From Nematopogon swammerdamellus (taxonomy: Eukaryota; Arthropoda; Insecta; Lepidoptera; Adelidae), in the NCBI GenBank assembly GCA_946902875.1, contig OX336345.1, positions 21,359,395-21,423,394 of the forward strand: a DNA stretch of 64,000 nucleotides. Reading direction: 5' to 3'. A model generated the notes under the pieces. That model searched no databases. It was not told the origin of the DNA and saw nothing but the letters and a program-made list of their open reading frames with translations. The first letter of the stretch is position 1. Each line of letters starts with the position of its first letter. The position numbers and the translations under genes were made by a program. Shown piece by piece: positions 1 to 10,765 of this stretch.

Positions 1-26
1 CTCTCCCCCCCCCCCCCCCCCCCCCA
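1..26. repeat. poly-C tract
   Basis: A pyrimidine run, almost entirely C, opens the window. It is a mononucleotide tract and its exact length is prone to sequencing error. Confidence 0.9.
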
Positions 27-960
27 CCGAATATATTTTAAGTCTAAGTCTGAGTTGGCGTCGCATCGCTCCGTACAGAATCAAATAAACTTGACCGGGT
101 TTAGGAAAAACACTCAACAATTTTTTTCCCGTTCGCGGATATGGTTCGTTTGTAGTCCCCGCAGATGGGAGGCGGCGCCGCCACCGCGCGGGTAATGCGA
201 GGTTAAGATGACAGGCGGCGATGGTGCATGAAGCAATCTGTTTGATGTGCTCTTACCTACTCCCTTCCGTTGCCCGCGTGCTTCCAACCCTGCTGCCGGC
301 AACGCGCGGGTCCCTTAGGTAGGGCACCAAAGAGGTACCTATTATGTACTAGCGTACTAGAGAACTCACTCGGCCAACTAGCATGTTCCAACTAGTTGCG
401 GTTCACGTTCTTCAAGCCTTTTAGTCGAGCGCGAGAGGCTGCAGCGCGCAGTCGTCGTCTGCCTCCTGCTGCGCCTCGCCTACTTTATACGAATAAATTT
501 ACACATCTTCGTCCGTGCGCTCACGCTAATGTTAATGATATGTAGCTACTAGCTAGTCGAAGGTGCGAATCTGGAGATAAAGAGACATTGACGACGCACG
601 AGTGCGATCGTTCTCCCTGCCCCTCTGGCTTACTTCTTACCCCCTGCCTCTCTCCCGCACGCTTCCCGCCCCGCGTGCGCTCCCCTTTTCCGCTCGGCTC
701 TGCGCTCCGCCTTCCTGCTACCTTACCCCATACCTCAGCCGCTGGGACACCGCAACTCTGTATATTTCTTCGGAGCGATAACTCTAGTACGCTTGTACAT
801 AACACCTCTTTGTAGGGCACTGGTTTGTTTTATCACTTTTAAAAGCTTGAATAAAATAAAATAAATTATTGGTTGATCTCTTTGCGTCTATTTACGAAAA
901 TTAAATTTTTTGCCCCCCCCGTTTTTTATGGAGACTGACACGTTTGGCTACATCGCCATA
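27..960. other. no recognised gene
   Basis: A GC-rich stretch (about 420-730) sits between AT-rich flanks. Open frames on both strands at 521-820 overlap each other, have low-complexity composition and match no family I recognise, so I treat them as chance frames. Confidence 0.5.
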
Positions 961-1395
961 CTTAATTTTTATTTATTTATTTATTCTGGAAATACAAACA
1001 GCTACATACATACATGTAGTGTTATAAAGAGAGTAAATAATTTAAGCTAAATTAGGTATGTAACCAGCGAAGATATCTAAAAAAAATATACACGAATAAG
1101 TATAAAATTGACAATATTTGTGAAGCAATACCTACGTTAGTGACGCACAAGCATTGGTCAAGATACCAAAGAAGAGAAAAAAAAGAAATTAGAGATATAA
1201 AAGCACTTAAACAAATAATTCACACACCACTCAATGATACCTGCTCAATGCATCACCCCGCTACGAGAGCAGACACTTCACACCATGGTATTGTTCCCTG
1301 TGATTGTTCTATAATAAGTAATAACACGCAAAGCATTATACACGCACAATTTATATTCGCCTATGTATGTAAGGTCTTTCATTAGTAGGTAATAG
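961..1395. other. AT-rich stretch, possible LINE 3' remnant on the minus strand
   Basis: A TTTATTTATTTATT run at about 967 is followed by AT-rich sequence resembling the tail of the LINE at 21569-22650 read on the plus strand. No reverse transcriptase frame follows, so this is at most a short 3' untranslated remnant. The segment 1371-1392 recurs inverted at 2311-2332. Confidence 0.25.
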
Positions 1396-1684
1396 CACAG
1401 ATTACTTAATAGTTACTTCGTAACAGATAAATCACTGCATAGAAAATGTTCCTACCTTCGGGCTTTAATAGCCTGCTGCTTCACGTAGCCAATGGCTGCG
1501 TGCGAAAATGTACCTTAACGATCGAGTGTAAAGTGGTTATTGCTTTGAAGCTGCGCGCAGTTGCGTGGGCGAGCGTCTATGTATACTTCGCGCGGCTGAC
1601 GAATTCCACTGAAATAGACCGCCGGCGGTCCGTCGGGCGGTAGGTAGTTAGCGCGCGCAAGTATATAGAGTGCGTGAGGCCTGG
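1396..1684 (+). mobile_element. family J element, copy 1
   Basis: A 289-bp block beginning CACAGATTACTT and ending GAGGCCTGG is repeated in reverse orientation at 27942-28177. It is flanked by TAATAG (1390-1395) and TAATAC (1685-1690), a 6-bp duplication with one mismatch. A TATA-like motif (GTATATAGAG) lies about 25 bp from the right end. There are no clear terminal inverted repeats and no protein. It could be a solo LTR or a small non-autonomous element; superfamily not assigned. Confidence 0.6.
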
Positions 1685-1703
1685 TAATACACGAGTCAGT
1701 GGT

Positions 1704-1918
1704 AATAGTACGCTAAGGGGAGTATGTGTATCAGATACTGATCACGTTCCCCATACCTATTTTTTTCCGATATCAAATACCTACCCATGCTATGAAATAA
1801 TTGTTCAATAAACTATTATGTATTTTAGTAGGATGGGTAGGTATTTGATATCCGAAAAAAATAGGTATGGGGAACGTGATCAGTATCTGATACACATACT
1901 CCCCTTAGCGGTACTATT
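1704..1918. mobile_element. large palindrome, MITE-like
   Basis: Two arms of about 85 bp (1704-1790 and 1831-1918) are near-perfect inverted complements around a 40-bp AT-rich centre. Both arms carry GGGGAGTATGTGTATCAG and the palindromic GTATCTGATAC core. Such hairpins are typical of MITEs or foldback insertions. No other copy was seen here. Confidence 0.7.
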
Positions 1919-1928
1919 ATTATTATTA

Positions 1929-2310
1929 TTTTTTTTTTTATAGAAACTGACACGGTTGGCTACATCACCTACAACGTCCGTGATGTCAGCCCATAGCACC
2001 GGGTGAACTAGGTGCCATGTCAGTGCTTCCTCCTTTTTGATCGTGCCGGCTACACTGAACTGGTCGGAAAACACAAACTATTTACATAACCGTTTCGACC
2101 GACGTTTCATTCAGTGCGGTGGTACCAACCCGGGCGGGTTGAACCCTAGCCCTACCACCAAGTAAGATTAGGAGGGAAGGGACCTACAGTTTTACCGGTC
2201 AGCCTCCAACGGTCAGCGGTCACCCATCCAAGTACTGACGGCACCCAGCGTTGCTTAACATTCAATAGCGACAGTTGACTGTCTGCACCACTGAGCAACC
2301 GAGGCTGACA
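1929..2310 (-). mobile_element. SINE-A, near full length
   Basis: On the minus strand the element runs from a tRNA-like head (GCTCAGTGG-type box) through a 5S rRNA-like stretch (2218-2259) and the shared SINE body to a tail ending CAGTTTC-TATAAAAAAA. The poly-A appears as the T run at 1929-1940. It is non-coding and presumably mobilised by LINE machinery. Confidence 0.85.
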
Positions 2311-2675
2311 TTACCTACTAATGAAAGACCTTATATGAATACAGCTGCTTATTATTGGCAAAGCAGAACAGAACAGATGTCTATCCGTGATGTCATTTTC
2401 TGTTGACTTGAATATTTATGATCTGTGATATTTTGCATTTATTCACATTTTTGTAACATCACGCTATCTCATATAGAGGCTGAATGGTATGGTCTAACTA
2501 AAGTATTCGAAGTTTGGCCTTGAGAAACACTTTGAAAACAATCCTTACTGAATCATCTGAATGGCGATACGCTCTGCTGGGACAATGGGAAAACTGGTCG
2601 AATTTGATGGTTGGATGTGTTGTGGATGAGTTCTAGCGCCTATATGTGATTATAATTGCCTGATTATAATGTGAG
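2311..2675. other. no recognised feature
   Basis: Mixed-composition sequence without a gene. Its first 22 bp are the inverse of 1371-1392. Confidence 0.5.
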
Positions 2676-2995
2676 GTATCGCGTGGGGCCGGTACTTTAA
2701 AAGAATTGCCCCACTGCATCTCTCTCCGTGTATAGGCGACTAAGGGACATTACTCCCTTCTTATATTACTAGGTGGTAGGGCTTAACCCGCCCGGGTTGG
2801 TACCACCGCACTGACTGAAAGGTCGGTCGAAACGGCTATGTAAATAGTTTGCGTTTTCCGTCCAGTTCAGTGCAACTGGCACGACCGAAGGGAAGCACTG
2901 ACGTGGCACCAAGTTCACCCGGTGTTATGGGCTGACTTTACGGATGTTGTAGATGATGTAGCCAACCGTGTCAGTTTCCATAAAAATAAAAAAAG
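2676..2995 (+). mobile_element. chimeric SINE: family C head joined to SINE-A body
   Basis: Positions 2676-2748 match the start of family C (GTGGGGCCGGTACTT ... CCCCACTGCATCTCTC). After TAAGGGACATTACTCCCTTC the sequence continues as the SINE-A body to its poly-A tail. The same junction recurs at 34763-35093, 46885-47188 and 57650-57909, so the chimera appears to have amplified as a unit. Confidence 0.8.
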
Positions 2996-3040
2996 GTATG
3001 GTGAAAATTTTAAATGATCTTCCGATGAGTGTGTTTATGG

Positions 3041-3072
3041 CACCGAGCACAGATGGACATCTGTGCTCGGTG
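3041..3072. repeat. 15-bp perfect hairpin
   Basis: CACCGAGCACAGATG and its exact complement are separated by two bases. The next 60 bp are rich in CACAC. It is a strong cruciform or RNA hairpin candidate; function unknown. Confidence 0.7.
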
Positions 3073-3474
3073 GTGTGTGCTCTCGCGCACACCACCGAGA
3101 CACACCACATACACCGCACACACCACATCGCTCATCGCGCAACCTATCCTAATCTAATGCTCTGCGGGTCTCCAAAAGGTATTACGATAAATTAGACAAC
3201 AACTCTTTTATCCGCCTTACATCTGCTGGTACGGCTGCGGGGGGGCGCGGAGGCGTAAAAAAAAAATTGATCACCACATTCTCGTCACAACAGTCTCCTC
3301 CGGACATGATTTTGCAGCGTTTTCGGTATATTTTTAAATCAACTTTCAACTAAATAAACCTAGGTAATTGTAATTTTTTTTCAGAATTTTCAAACAACCG
3401 TTAATAGAAAAAAGTTGGACGACAAAACTGCTGTTTTTTATAAACATTTAAACGAATGATTATTATTAGATTAT

Positions 3475-3658
3475 ATTTTTTTATTGAAACTGACACAGTT
3501 GGCTACATCACCTACAACGTCCGTGATGTCAGCCCATAACACCGGGTGAACTAGGTGCCATGTCAGTGCTTCACCCCTTTGATCGTGCCGGCTACACTGA
3601 ACTGGTCGGAAAACACAAACTATTTACATAGCCGTTTCGACCGATGTTTCATTCAGTG
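3475..3658 (-). mobile_element. SINE-A, 5'-truncated
   Basis: Matches the SINE-A tail and part of the body from the T run to CATTCAGTG, where similarity stops. The head is absent, as expected from incomplete reverse transcription. Confidence 0.85.
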
Positions 3659-3734
3659 TTATAGTATGTTTCAGTTCATGTTATATATTTTTGAAATTGA
3701 CCCTAATAATAATAATAATAATAATGACACTATA

Positions 3735-3985
3735 TTTGATTTATTAAAAAAAAATTGAGTTCACTTTTTGGGGTGCCCTGTAATTTCGTTTTTAAGACCT
3801 TTTAGAACTTTACCACCTTTAAAACTAAGACGCATTTATCTATGGCTGCGGGTATATTATGGCAAAAGTGTCATCGAAATCGATTCACTAGATTCGGAGA
3901 TATCTTCACGTGACCGACAGACAGACGGACAGACACCAGAGGGTCTCTCTTTCGCACTTTGCGAAGGGACCCTAAAAGACAAAAT
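3735..3985 (+). repeat. interspersed repeat ending in GGGACCCTAAAA
   Basis: Contains a GACAGACAGACGGACAGAC run and ends in ACCCTAAAA, the layout of the family D repeats elsewhere in the window (for example 12590-12772). The body differs, so it is a relative rather than a copy. Non-coding. Confidence 0.5.
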
Positions 3986-4088
3986 TAAATCATAAGGCAA
4001 ATTCATTAGGTAAACTATGAATGCCATGTTGTTCATAATATGTCAAACTCGATTCCAAGTTAAGATTTAAGTACTTAAGTACCTACAT

Positions 4089-4123
4089 ATAACAAGGCAC
4101 AAGAGTACAACAAGGCACAAGAG
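4089..4123. repeat. short tandem duplication
   Basis: ACAAGGCACAAGAGTAC occurs twice in direct orientation, about 18 bp apart. It is a local duplication without coding content. Confidence 0.8.
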
Positions 4124-4583
4124 TACCCTGTTTACTGGCCTAACTCGTAAAGAGCTAACATCAAAAGTCACTTCGCCATTTTGTGCAGCGCGCGTTTAAG
4201 TTTAATTTTAATATTCCACTCCAAAGAACTCCGAACGAAATTAGAAAATTACTTAACACTTTCACGCGTATTTGCTCTCGGCGTGATCCCTTTGATATTA
4301 ATCTAATTAGAACTCCTAATTGGTACGTCAGATTTCAGAGAAACCGAGCGCGGGTAAACGGCGGCGGGAGGAACGGGATTCGTACGAAAAATCGACGAGG
4401 GTAAAGTCAATCACACGCACTGCGAGTGGAGTGAGTCATATTCGTGGTCTAATGCCAAGTTTGCTGTTCCTTTGCTCACATTACTCGATAGTTTATTTGA
4501 TTTTTTTTTAATATGTCTTTAATTTGCTAAAGTTATTTTAGTGTCACCACAAACGTACAATGTTAATGTCTGTCTGTATGTAT

Positions 4584-4788
4584 GTTTTTTTCTTATGGAA
4601 ACTGACAGGGTTGGCTACATCACCTCCTACTTCATAACACCTTGGTAAACTAGGTGCCCTGTCAGTGCTTCCCTTCAGCCGTGCCGGCTACATTGAATCG
4701 GCCGGAAAACACTTATTATTTACATAGCCGTTTCAACCGCCCTTTCTTCCCCACCAATCCGACCGGATTAAACTCTACCACTAGTTGA
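4584..4788 (-). mobile_element. SINE-A, truncated and diverged
   Basis: The tail (TATGGAAACTGACAGGG) and body are clear, with an internal deletion in the GTCAGCCC region. Similarity ends near CTACCACTAG; the head is absent. Confidence 0.8.
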
Positions 4789-5235
4789 CGCTTATACTCT
4801 GACTGACATATGCATAAGTATTATTTGTTAATGAATGCAGCATCGTAGGTGCCTACTCGTGTAGGTGTAACGTTGACACATGTCACACTTTCCATAACTT
4901 TTGTAGCTTCACAGAATGTCAACTGTCGACCAATGGCTGCCAGAATTCGCTACCTCCGTAGCGTCGTCGCCGCCAAGTAAATAAAGCTAATATTTTAAAG
5001 GTGAAGCTAAGTCTTGTACACGCACGAAGAGTTTAATGCGTTACTCAAATAAATAGGCTTCGACTCGAACACATACGCGCACACAGCGACGAAACTTGGT
5101 GGAGACCTGCGACGACGAGAAAATATAAATACTACTGTGACATCCTAAAACGTACATAAATTATTTAGGATTATACTAACAAGTACAGGTTCTTAAAACC
5201 AGAGATAGTGACTCTAGTGGGATAGTGATTATAAC

Positions 5236-5570
5236 TTGTACCGTACGTGGGGTGAGTACTTAAAAAAAAAATAGCCCCAGTGCATCTCTCTCCGTGTATG
5301 TAGTAAAAGGCGAGTAAGCGATAAGGACAAGGTGCCGTGCTAAAGTGCGACAGGTTAGCCGTCACTCATCTTGGCACGGTCGGTCCTTCCACTGAGTCAT
5401 GCAGCAGGTGGATAGTCGTGCCTTACTTGCTGCTTGATAGTTATCCTGTAATACATCGCTAAACGTGGTGGTCGGTGTTGTGCTGTAATTTACAATAGTA
5501 CTACCAGCACAACACCGATTACTCAGATCTATTTGTCGGGATACAGCGTGCGGTATGTTTGTATGTATTA
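5236..5570 (+). mobile_element. family C element, near full length
   Basis: Runs from a GTGGGG...GTACTT start through CCTTACTTGCTGCTTGATAG and an inverted pair (TCGGTGTTGTGCTG / CAGCACAACACCGA) to GGGATACAGCG and a GTAT-rich tail. At least ten full or partial copies occur in this window. No coding frame, no certain polymerase III boxes. It is a SINE-like or MITE-like non-autonomous repeat. Confidence 0.75.
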
Positions 5571-5994
5571 TAAATTGAGTTTCACCTGATTTTTAGAATA
5601 AGTACTTATATTAATTAAAATATACGAAAATGAAAATTATATAATGAAAATTAATAATAATTTAGCCACAAATCAAATTTTATTATTATAAAAGACTGAA
5701 TTAAATAATGAAAAACCAAAATAGATAAAACTCAGCCGTGAAGGAGCGTGAATAAATTTGGGATGTAATACCTTCACAAATATACGTATTTATTTATATT
5801 ATCTGAAAAATAAAACTAAGTATTATAATCAGCCATTTACATAGATGACGATGAAACTTTACCTTTTACACCATAAAAGAGACATTAAGTAAGCACTTTT
5901 GTTCAGAGTTGCGGCTTAAGCGAGCGCACACTCTGTTCACAATACATACTTATCAAAATTCGCATAAACGAAGATCCGAAGTTGGCTAATCCGA
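5571..5994. other. AT-rich stretch, no gene seen
   Basis: Mostly AT-rich unique sequence without a recognisable family or frame. Confidence 0.5.
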
Positions 5995-6838
5995 GTTGAA
6001 CTGTAAGTTCAACAGCACCTGTCCCCGCCGCGCCGCTATCTGCCGCCCGCACCCGCGCCCGCTGCCGGCCGTACTCATTCTCAACTGTTGTGGGATCACT
6101 ACTGTAGCGAAAATTGTGAAGGTCGACAGCATATTATGCGGTGTGGCTATTGTGGCTAATAGGTTGAACGGTAAGTTCAACAGCACTTGTCCCCGCCGCG
6201 CCGCTATCTGCCGCCCGCACCCGCGCCCGCTGCCGGCCGTACTCATTCTCAAGTGCTGTGGGATCACCACATTAGCGAAAATGGTGAAGGTCGACAGCAT
6301 ATGCGGTGTGGCTAATTTAGTTGAACTGTAAGTTCAACAGCACCTGTCCCCGCCGCGCCGCTATCTGCCGCCCGCACCCGCGCCCGCTGCCGGCCGTACT
6401 CATTCTCAACTGCTGTGGGATCACCACAGTAGCGAAAATGGTGAAGGTCGACAGCATATGGGGTGTGGCTAATTGATTTGAACTGTAAGTTCAACAGCAC
6501 CTGTCCCCGCCGCGCCGCTATCTGCCGCCCGCACCCGCGTCCGCTGCCGGCCGTACTCATTCTCAACTGCCGTGGGATCACCACAGTAGCGAAAATGGTG
6601 AAGGTCGACAGCATATGCGGCGTGGCTAATTGAGTTGAACTGTAAGTTCAACAGCACTTGTCCCCGCCGTGCCGCTATCTGCCGCCCGCACTTGTGCCCG
6701 CTGCCGGCCGTACTCATTCTCAACTGCTGTGGGATCACCACTGTAGCGAAAATTGTGAAGGTCGACAGCATATGGGGTGTGGCTAATGAGTTGAACTGTA
6801 AGTTCAACAGCACCTGTCCCCGCCGCGCCGCTATCTGC
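5995..6838. repeat. 157-bp tandem minisatellite, about 5.3 copies
   Basis: Units start (GTTGAAC-type motif) at 5995, 6163, 6320, 6477, 6634 and 6790, giving spacings of 168, 157, 157, 157 and 156 bp. Each begins with a small hairpin (TTGAACTGTAAGTTCAA), then a GC-rich half (CCCGCCGCGCCGCTATCTGC) and an AT-richer half ending GGTGTGGCTAAT. The last unit stops at 6838. Frames of 80-114 codons on both strands follow the repeat period and are not genes. Confidence 0.95.
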
Positions 6839-6899
6839 GGTATTATTCTGAGCTTTGAGCTGATTATCGATGTCTAGCAAACGAAATAGCTCCTTGCGA

Positions 6900-7109
6900 A
6901 GTTAGCTATCTAAAGACCTGCGATCGCGTGGACCTACAGTCTCGTCGATTTCCATCTGTTACTCGACCTACAGTGGTGTCGGCCTACCAGTACTGCCAAC
7001 CTTCAATTACATCGACTTACAATCGCGACAACTTTCAATAGTGTCAACGTTCAATTACATCGACCTAAAACCGAGTTGACCTACAATAGTGTCAACGTTC
7101 AATTACATC
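6900..7109. repeat. degenerate CGACCTACAAT-type tandem repeat
   Basis: Variants of TCGACCTACAAT, GTGTCAACGTTCAATTACATCG and related phrases recur at roughly 25-50 bp. The same phrases resume at 7496-7560, so the SINE at 7110-7495 split a pre-existing array. Confidence 0.7.
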
Positions 7110-7495
7110 GTCAGCCTCGGTAGCTCAGTGGTGCGGTCGGTCGACTGTCGGTCGGAACATAAGCACACCTGGGCGCGGTCAGTGGATGAATGGTTGACCG
7201 CTTGACCATTGAAGGCTGACCGTGGTTCGGATTCCAGGTAAAACTGTAGGCCTCTTACCTTCTTACCTTACTAGGTGGAAGGGTCTAACCCGCCCGGATT
7301 GGTACCACCGCACTGAATGAAAGGTCATTTGAAACGGCTATTTAAATACTTCGTGTTGTAAGTCCAGTTCAGTCTAGCCGGCACGACCGAAGGGAAGCAC
7401 TGACATGGCACCTAGTTAACCAAGGTGTTATGGGCTGACATCACGGATTTAGTAGGTGATGTAGCCATCCGTGTCAGTTTTCATAAAACAAAAAC
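7110..7495 (+). mobile_element. SINE-A, full length, plus orientation
   Basis: This copy shows the whole layout in reading direction: GTCAGCCTCGG start, box-A-like TAGCTCAGTGG (7121-7131), a 5S-like stretch (about 7160-7205, diverged here), box-B-like GGTTCGGATTCC (7224-7235), the shared body (CTTACTAGGTGG... CCACCGCACTGAATG), then the tail GTGTCAGTTTTCATAAAA. It carries no protein. The two boxes imply transcription by RNA polymerase III. Confidence 0.9.
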
Positions 7496-7560
7496 AATTG
7501 ACCTACAATCGCGTCGATCTACAATGGCGTCGACTTTCAATCGAATCGACATACATATGC

Positions 7561-8045
7561 TTCGATCTTATGTGTGTCACGCACGTCTACGTGGCGGCGG
7601 CGTAATGCTTAATAACCCGGCCCAGTTAAACTAGGTTTACGCCGTCGATGCCGGGGAGCGACGGCTTACGTCGGCGTAGATAATTCCAGTGGATTCATTC
7701 CTGTTTAATTAGCGGTGCGGTTGCGTTTACTGAGCAAATCATTTACGCGTCTATTGTTCCGCGCGGGAGGATAACCCCTCCCCCCCCCCCCCCCTCCCCC
7801 TTCCCCTCCCCTCGACGACGTCTTTGATGAGAAAATTTCTAGAGAGGTCGGCCGAGCGTGTATAGCGGGTAGGGTTTCTCGTTGTGCCGATCAATTTGAG
7901 TTCGATATTTTGATAACAATATGTAAAGAAAACCAATTACGATTGTTTTAGGTTAGTTTTGGTTTTAATATTTTTAGATTTAATATTTTTATTGTTTAGT
8001 TTTCATTTAAGAAGTTTAGTATAGTTGATTGTATTTTAACCACCG
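7561..8045. other. no gene; C-rich tract at 7775-7813
   Basis: Contains a CTCCCCC-rich tract at 7775-7813 between unremarkable GC-rich and AT-rich stretches. No coding feature recognised. Confidence 0.55.
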
Positions 8046-8872
8046 ACGCAAAAAGAGGGGTTTTATATACAGGGTGTTTCAGGATAGGTTTGAGAAACTT
8101 CAGGAATGTAAAGTACTCATTATTAGAAGAAACAAAACCTTATCACTCAATTCGAAATTCCGTATTTTTTGTTTCATAGAAAAATTTTAAATTGAAATAA
8201 AAACTTGATGGACAGTGAGTTTGGTAAGATTTGGCAAAAGTGCTGTTTAGGTCTAGGGAGTGCATTGACCTAGTCCAGTCCCCCTTTTCTTTTGATGCCA
8301 TTAAAATTTAAGTGTTTGGAATTTACCTACATGCAGTTCAATTCTACTTGTGTATGTAAGTTAGTAATTTTATTTTTATTTAATAAAGGTGGACGTTAAC
8401 CGTCCACCAAATCTCGATTAAACGATTTTCACCAAAAACTACTATAAAATGACCGATTCTCGGAAAATGTTTCAGAGCTTTTCGTCTTCAAATATGAACC
8501 CCTTTCGAACCCTGAAGTTACGAAACCCTAACCTGAAACACCCTGTATAAGTTTAACGTGTGTGTGCATGTGTGTACGGGTATGTCTTTCTGTGGCATCG
8601 TAGCTCCCAAACCGATAGACCGATTTGGATGCGGTTTTTTTTAAAGCTTGAAATAAAAGTTAAATTCAAATTAAAAAAATCCCCGACCCTTAAAAAGTCA
8701 AAAATTATTTGCGTTTACTTACTTAAAGGAGTCGGGGAACCGCTAAGTAAATAAAATATAAAAACTCAGAGCTGCGTGGGAATTTACTTAGCTGTCCCCC
8801 TACTCCTTTAAGAAAGTAAACGCAAATAATTTTTGACTTTTTAAGGGTCGGGGGATTTTTTAATTTTTAATT
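8046..8872 (+). mobile_element. E/R composite element, copy 1, split by a DNA transposon
   Basis: The head (TAAGTTTAACGTGTGTGTGC ... GGCATCGTAGCTCCCAAACC) is followed by a palindromic half (arms about 8681-8737 and 8801-8858, with CCCCGACCCTTAAAAAGTC). The same head-plus-hairpin arrangement occurs at 9245-9960 and, reversed, at 11728-12070. The element is interrupted by the insertion at 8070-8545. Confidence 0.65.
8070..8545. mobile_element. CAGGGTGTT-type non-autonomous DNA transposon
   Basis: Imperfect terminal inverted repeats of over 40 bp begin CAGGGTGTTTCAGG and end CCTGAAACACCCTG. TA (or TATA) flanks both sides. It sits in the E/R element, whose sequence resumes at TATAAGTTTAAC. The 476-bp interior has no transposase. 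A TA duplication suggests the Tc1/mariner group, but this is inference. Confidence 0.75.
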
Positions 8873-8944
8873 TAATTTCGACACCACGACAGTGAACGCA
8901 GTCAGCTTTTCATGTGATTTACTCGAAAACAGGAGGGGTTTTTT

Positions 8945-9244
8945 TGTTTTTTTTTTTTATGGAAACTGACACGATTGGCTACATCACCTACAACGTCCGT
9001 GATGTCAGCCCATAACACCGGGTGAACTAGGTGCCATGCCAGTGCTTCCCCCTTTGTTCGTGCCGGCTACACTGAACTGGTCGGGAAACACAAACTATTT
9101 ACATAGCCGTTTCGACCGATGTTTCATTCAGTGCGGTGGCACCAACCCGGGCGGGTTAAACCCTACCACCAAGTAAGATTAGGAGGGAAGGGACCTACAG
9201 TTTTACGAGGAATCCGAACCTCGGTCAGCCTCCAACGGTCAGCG
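8945..9244 (-). mobile_element. SINE-A, 5'-truncated in the 5S-like region
   Basis: Tail and body are intact; similarity ends at CAACGGTCAGCGG, just inside the 5S-like stretch, where an E/R element begins. Confidence 0.85.
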
Positions 9245-9960
9245 GGTGTTATAACTTATAAGTTTGACGCCTGCGTCTGTCTGTCTGCCTGTAGCGTCGT
9301 AGCTCCCAAACGGATGGAACTATTCGAACGCGATATTTTTTATTAGAAAACTGGTTTAACCGGGATGTTTCTTAGCGATGTTTGTAATCAAGTAAGTAAT
9401 CAAAAAATACATCTCTTAAAGAGCTTACAATTTACAAATTTAATAAACCCACGTCACCTTAAAACGACAAAAATAATTTTCTTTTAGTTACGTAAAGGCG
9501 TTGAGGGGTAAAATATAAAATATATAAACTGTGGCTAGCCTGTTGCTCTTTAGCGCAGTATCTTGTCCTTATCCCTAAGTCGCCTCTTACGACAGGCACG
9601 GGGAGAGATGTAGTGGGGCTATCGGTACCTTGGCGCAGTCTTTCCACCTAGTCATGCAGCAGCTGGGTTCTTCGTGCCTTACTTGCTGCTTGCTGCGTGC
9701 TACTGTTTTGTCCGTATACTGTGCTAAACGTGGTGGTCGGTGTTGTGCTGTAATTTGTCAGAGTCCTTATAGCACAACACCGATTACTCTGCTTACCCTG
9801 ATTGTCGGGATACAGCGTGTGTTATGTATGTATGTATGTATGTATAAACTCAGAGCTGCAAGGTTATTTACTTAGCGGTCTCCCGACGCCTTTAAGTAAC
9901 TAAATGGAAATTATTTTTGACGTTTTAAGCTGTCGGTTTTTATATTTAAATTTATAATTG
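9245..9960 (+). mobile_element. E/R composite element, copy 2, split by a C element
   Basis: The head is at 9245-9345 (CGTCGTAGCTCCCAAACGG). The hairpin arms are at about 9465-9515 and 9878-9945, separated by the C element at 9540-9845. Nesting order: E/R first, then C. Confidence 0.6.
9540..9845 (+). mobile_element. family C element with inverted head
   Basis: Positions 9563-9620 are the C head in reverse orientation (GGGGAGAGATGTAGTGGGGC); from 9621 the rest of C follows in plus orientation to the GTAT repeat tail. This implies a local inversion or two insertions. Confidence 0.65.
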
Positions 9961-10377
9961 ATTGTATTTTTACGGAAATACAATCAATGTGCCAAGGCTA
10001 ATAACATACAAAAGAGTCTAAGTTCCTAGCTCCGCCCTACCACTACACAGACGCTGTTAAAGCAAGGACCGGTCTATGCGCCACTATGCGTGTATTTTTC
10101 AGTTTTTTTTGTTATATCTCGGCTTTAACTTTTAGGCACATAGACCCTATAGAATTTCAAACCTTCAATTTATCTTTTCACACATTGTTAAGCATAGCTC
10201 CAATCGCGCGACCGATTACAAAATATAAAAATAATCATTGATCGCCTAGCTAGAGCAACGACCACTCGGCCTACAGACCGCACGTCAACTCACCTCCAGG
10301 CTAAGTAATTTTATGCGCTAGTGCATATATTATTTGCTGTTTTACTTAAGAATTTGCACTATATTAATATGTATATT
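9961..10377. other. no recognised feature
   Basis: Mixed AT-rich sequence; no frame or repeat family recognised. Confidence 0.45.
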
Positions 10378-10506
10378 AGAATAAAAAAAAAAACACATAT
10401 TTTTTATGATATTTCGACTTACTGTCGTCGTCGGATAAAAATGTTTTTATATATATGTAAGTTTAATATGTCAAATGATGAATAAGTCGAAATTTCATAA
10501 AAGATT
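10378..10506. repeat. imperfect palindrome, family O
   Basis: AACACATATTTTTTATGA...TTTCGACTT is mirrored by AAGTCGAAATTTCATAAAAG. A sequence with the same arms occurs at 20315-20425, with a central GTCGTCGTC motif in both. MITE-like. Confidence 0.55.
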
Positions 10507-10765
10507 TATTTATTTATTTATTTTATTTTAGACAGGCAGCCTAGGCTGATACGTCTAAATCCAGTTAAAATTTGTTGTTTTTCGTCATTATCTTAGATTT
10601 TTTTTGTTAAATTTTATTTTTTTTTCTTTCTTGAGCACTCTTTTTGAGATTATGTTTTATTTGTTAGATATTTATCTAGTCTATTTTTGAATTGGTTGGT
10701 AGTAAGTGCGCTTATTACTTCCTCTGGAAGTTGGTTCCAGTCGTCCACCACTCTGTTTGTTATAA
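10504..10765 (-). pseudogene. LINE reverse transcriptase C-terminal fragment
   Basis: On the minus strand a short frame reads TNRVVDDWNQLPEEVISALT and continues to NQFKNRLDKYL before a stop, the typical end of CR1/L2-type LINE proteins. It is followed by AT-rich 3' sequence and an AAATAAATAAAT tail (plus-strand TTTATTTATTTA at 10504). Only the last ~45 residues remain, so it is a 5'-truncated dead copy, related to the element at 30716-31866. Confidence 0.7.

Noticed and set aside
5986..6880. Several 80-114 codon open frames on both strands
   Set aside because: They repeat with the 157-bp minisatellite unit and overlap each other on opposite strands; a repeat-driven artefact.
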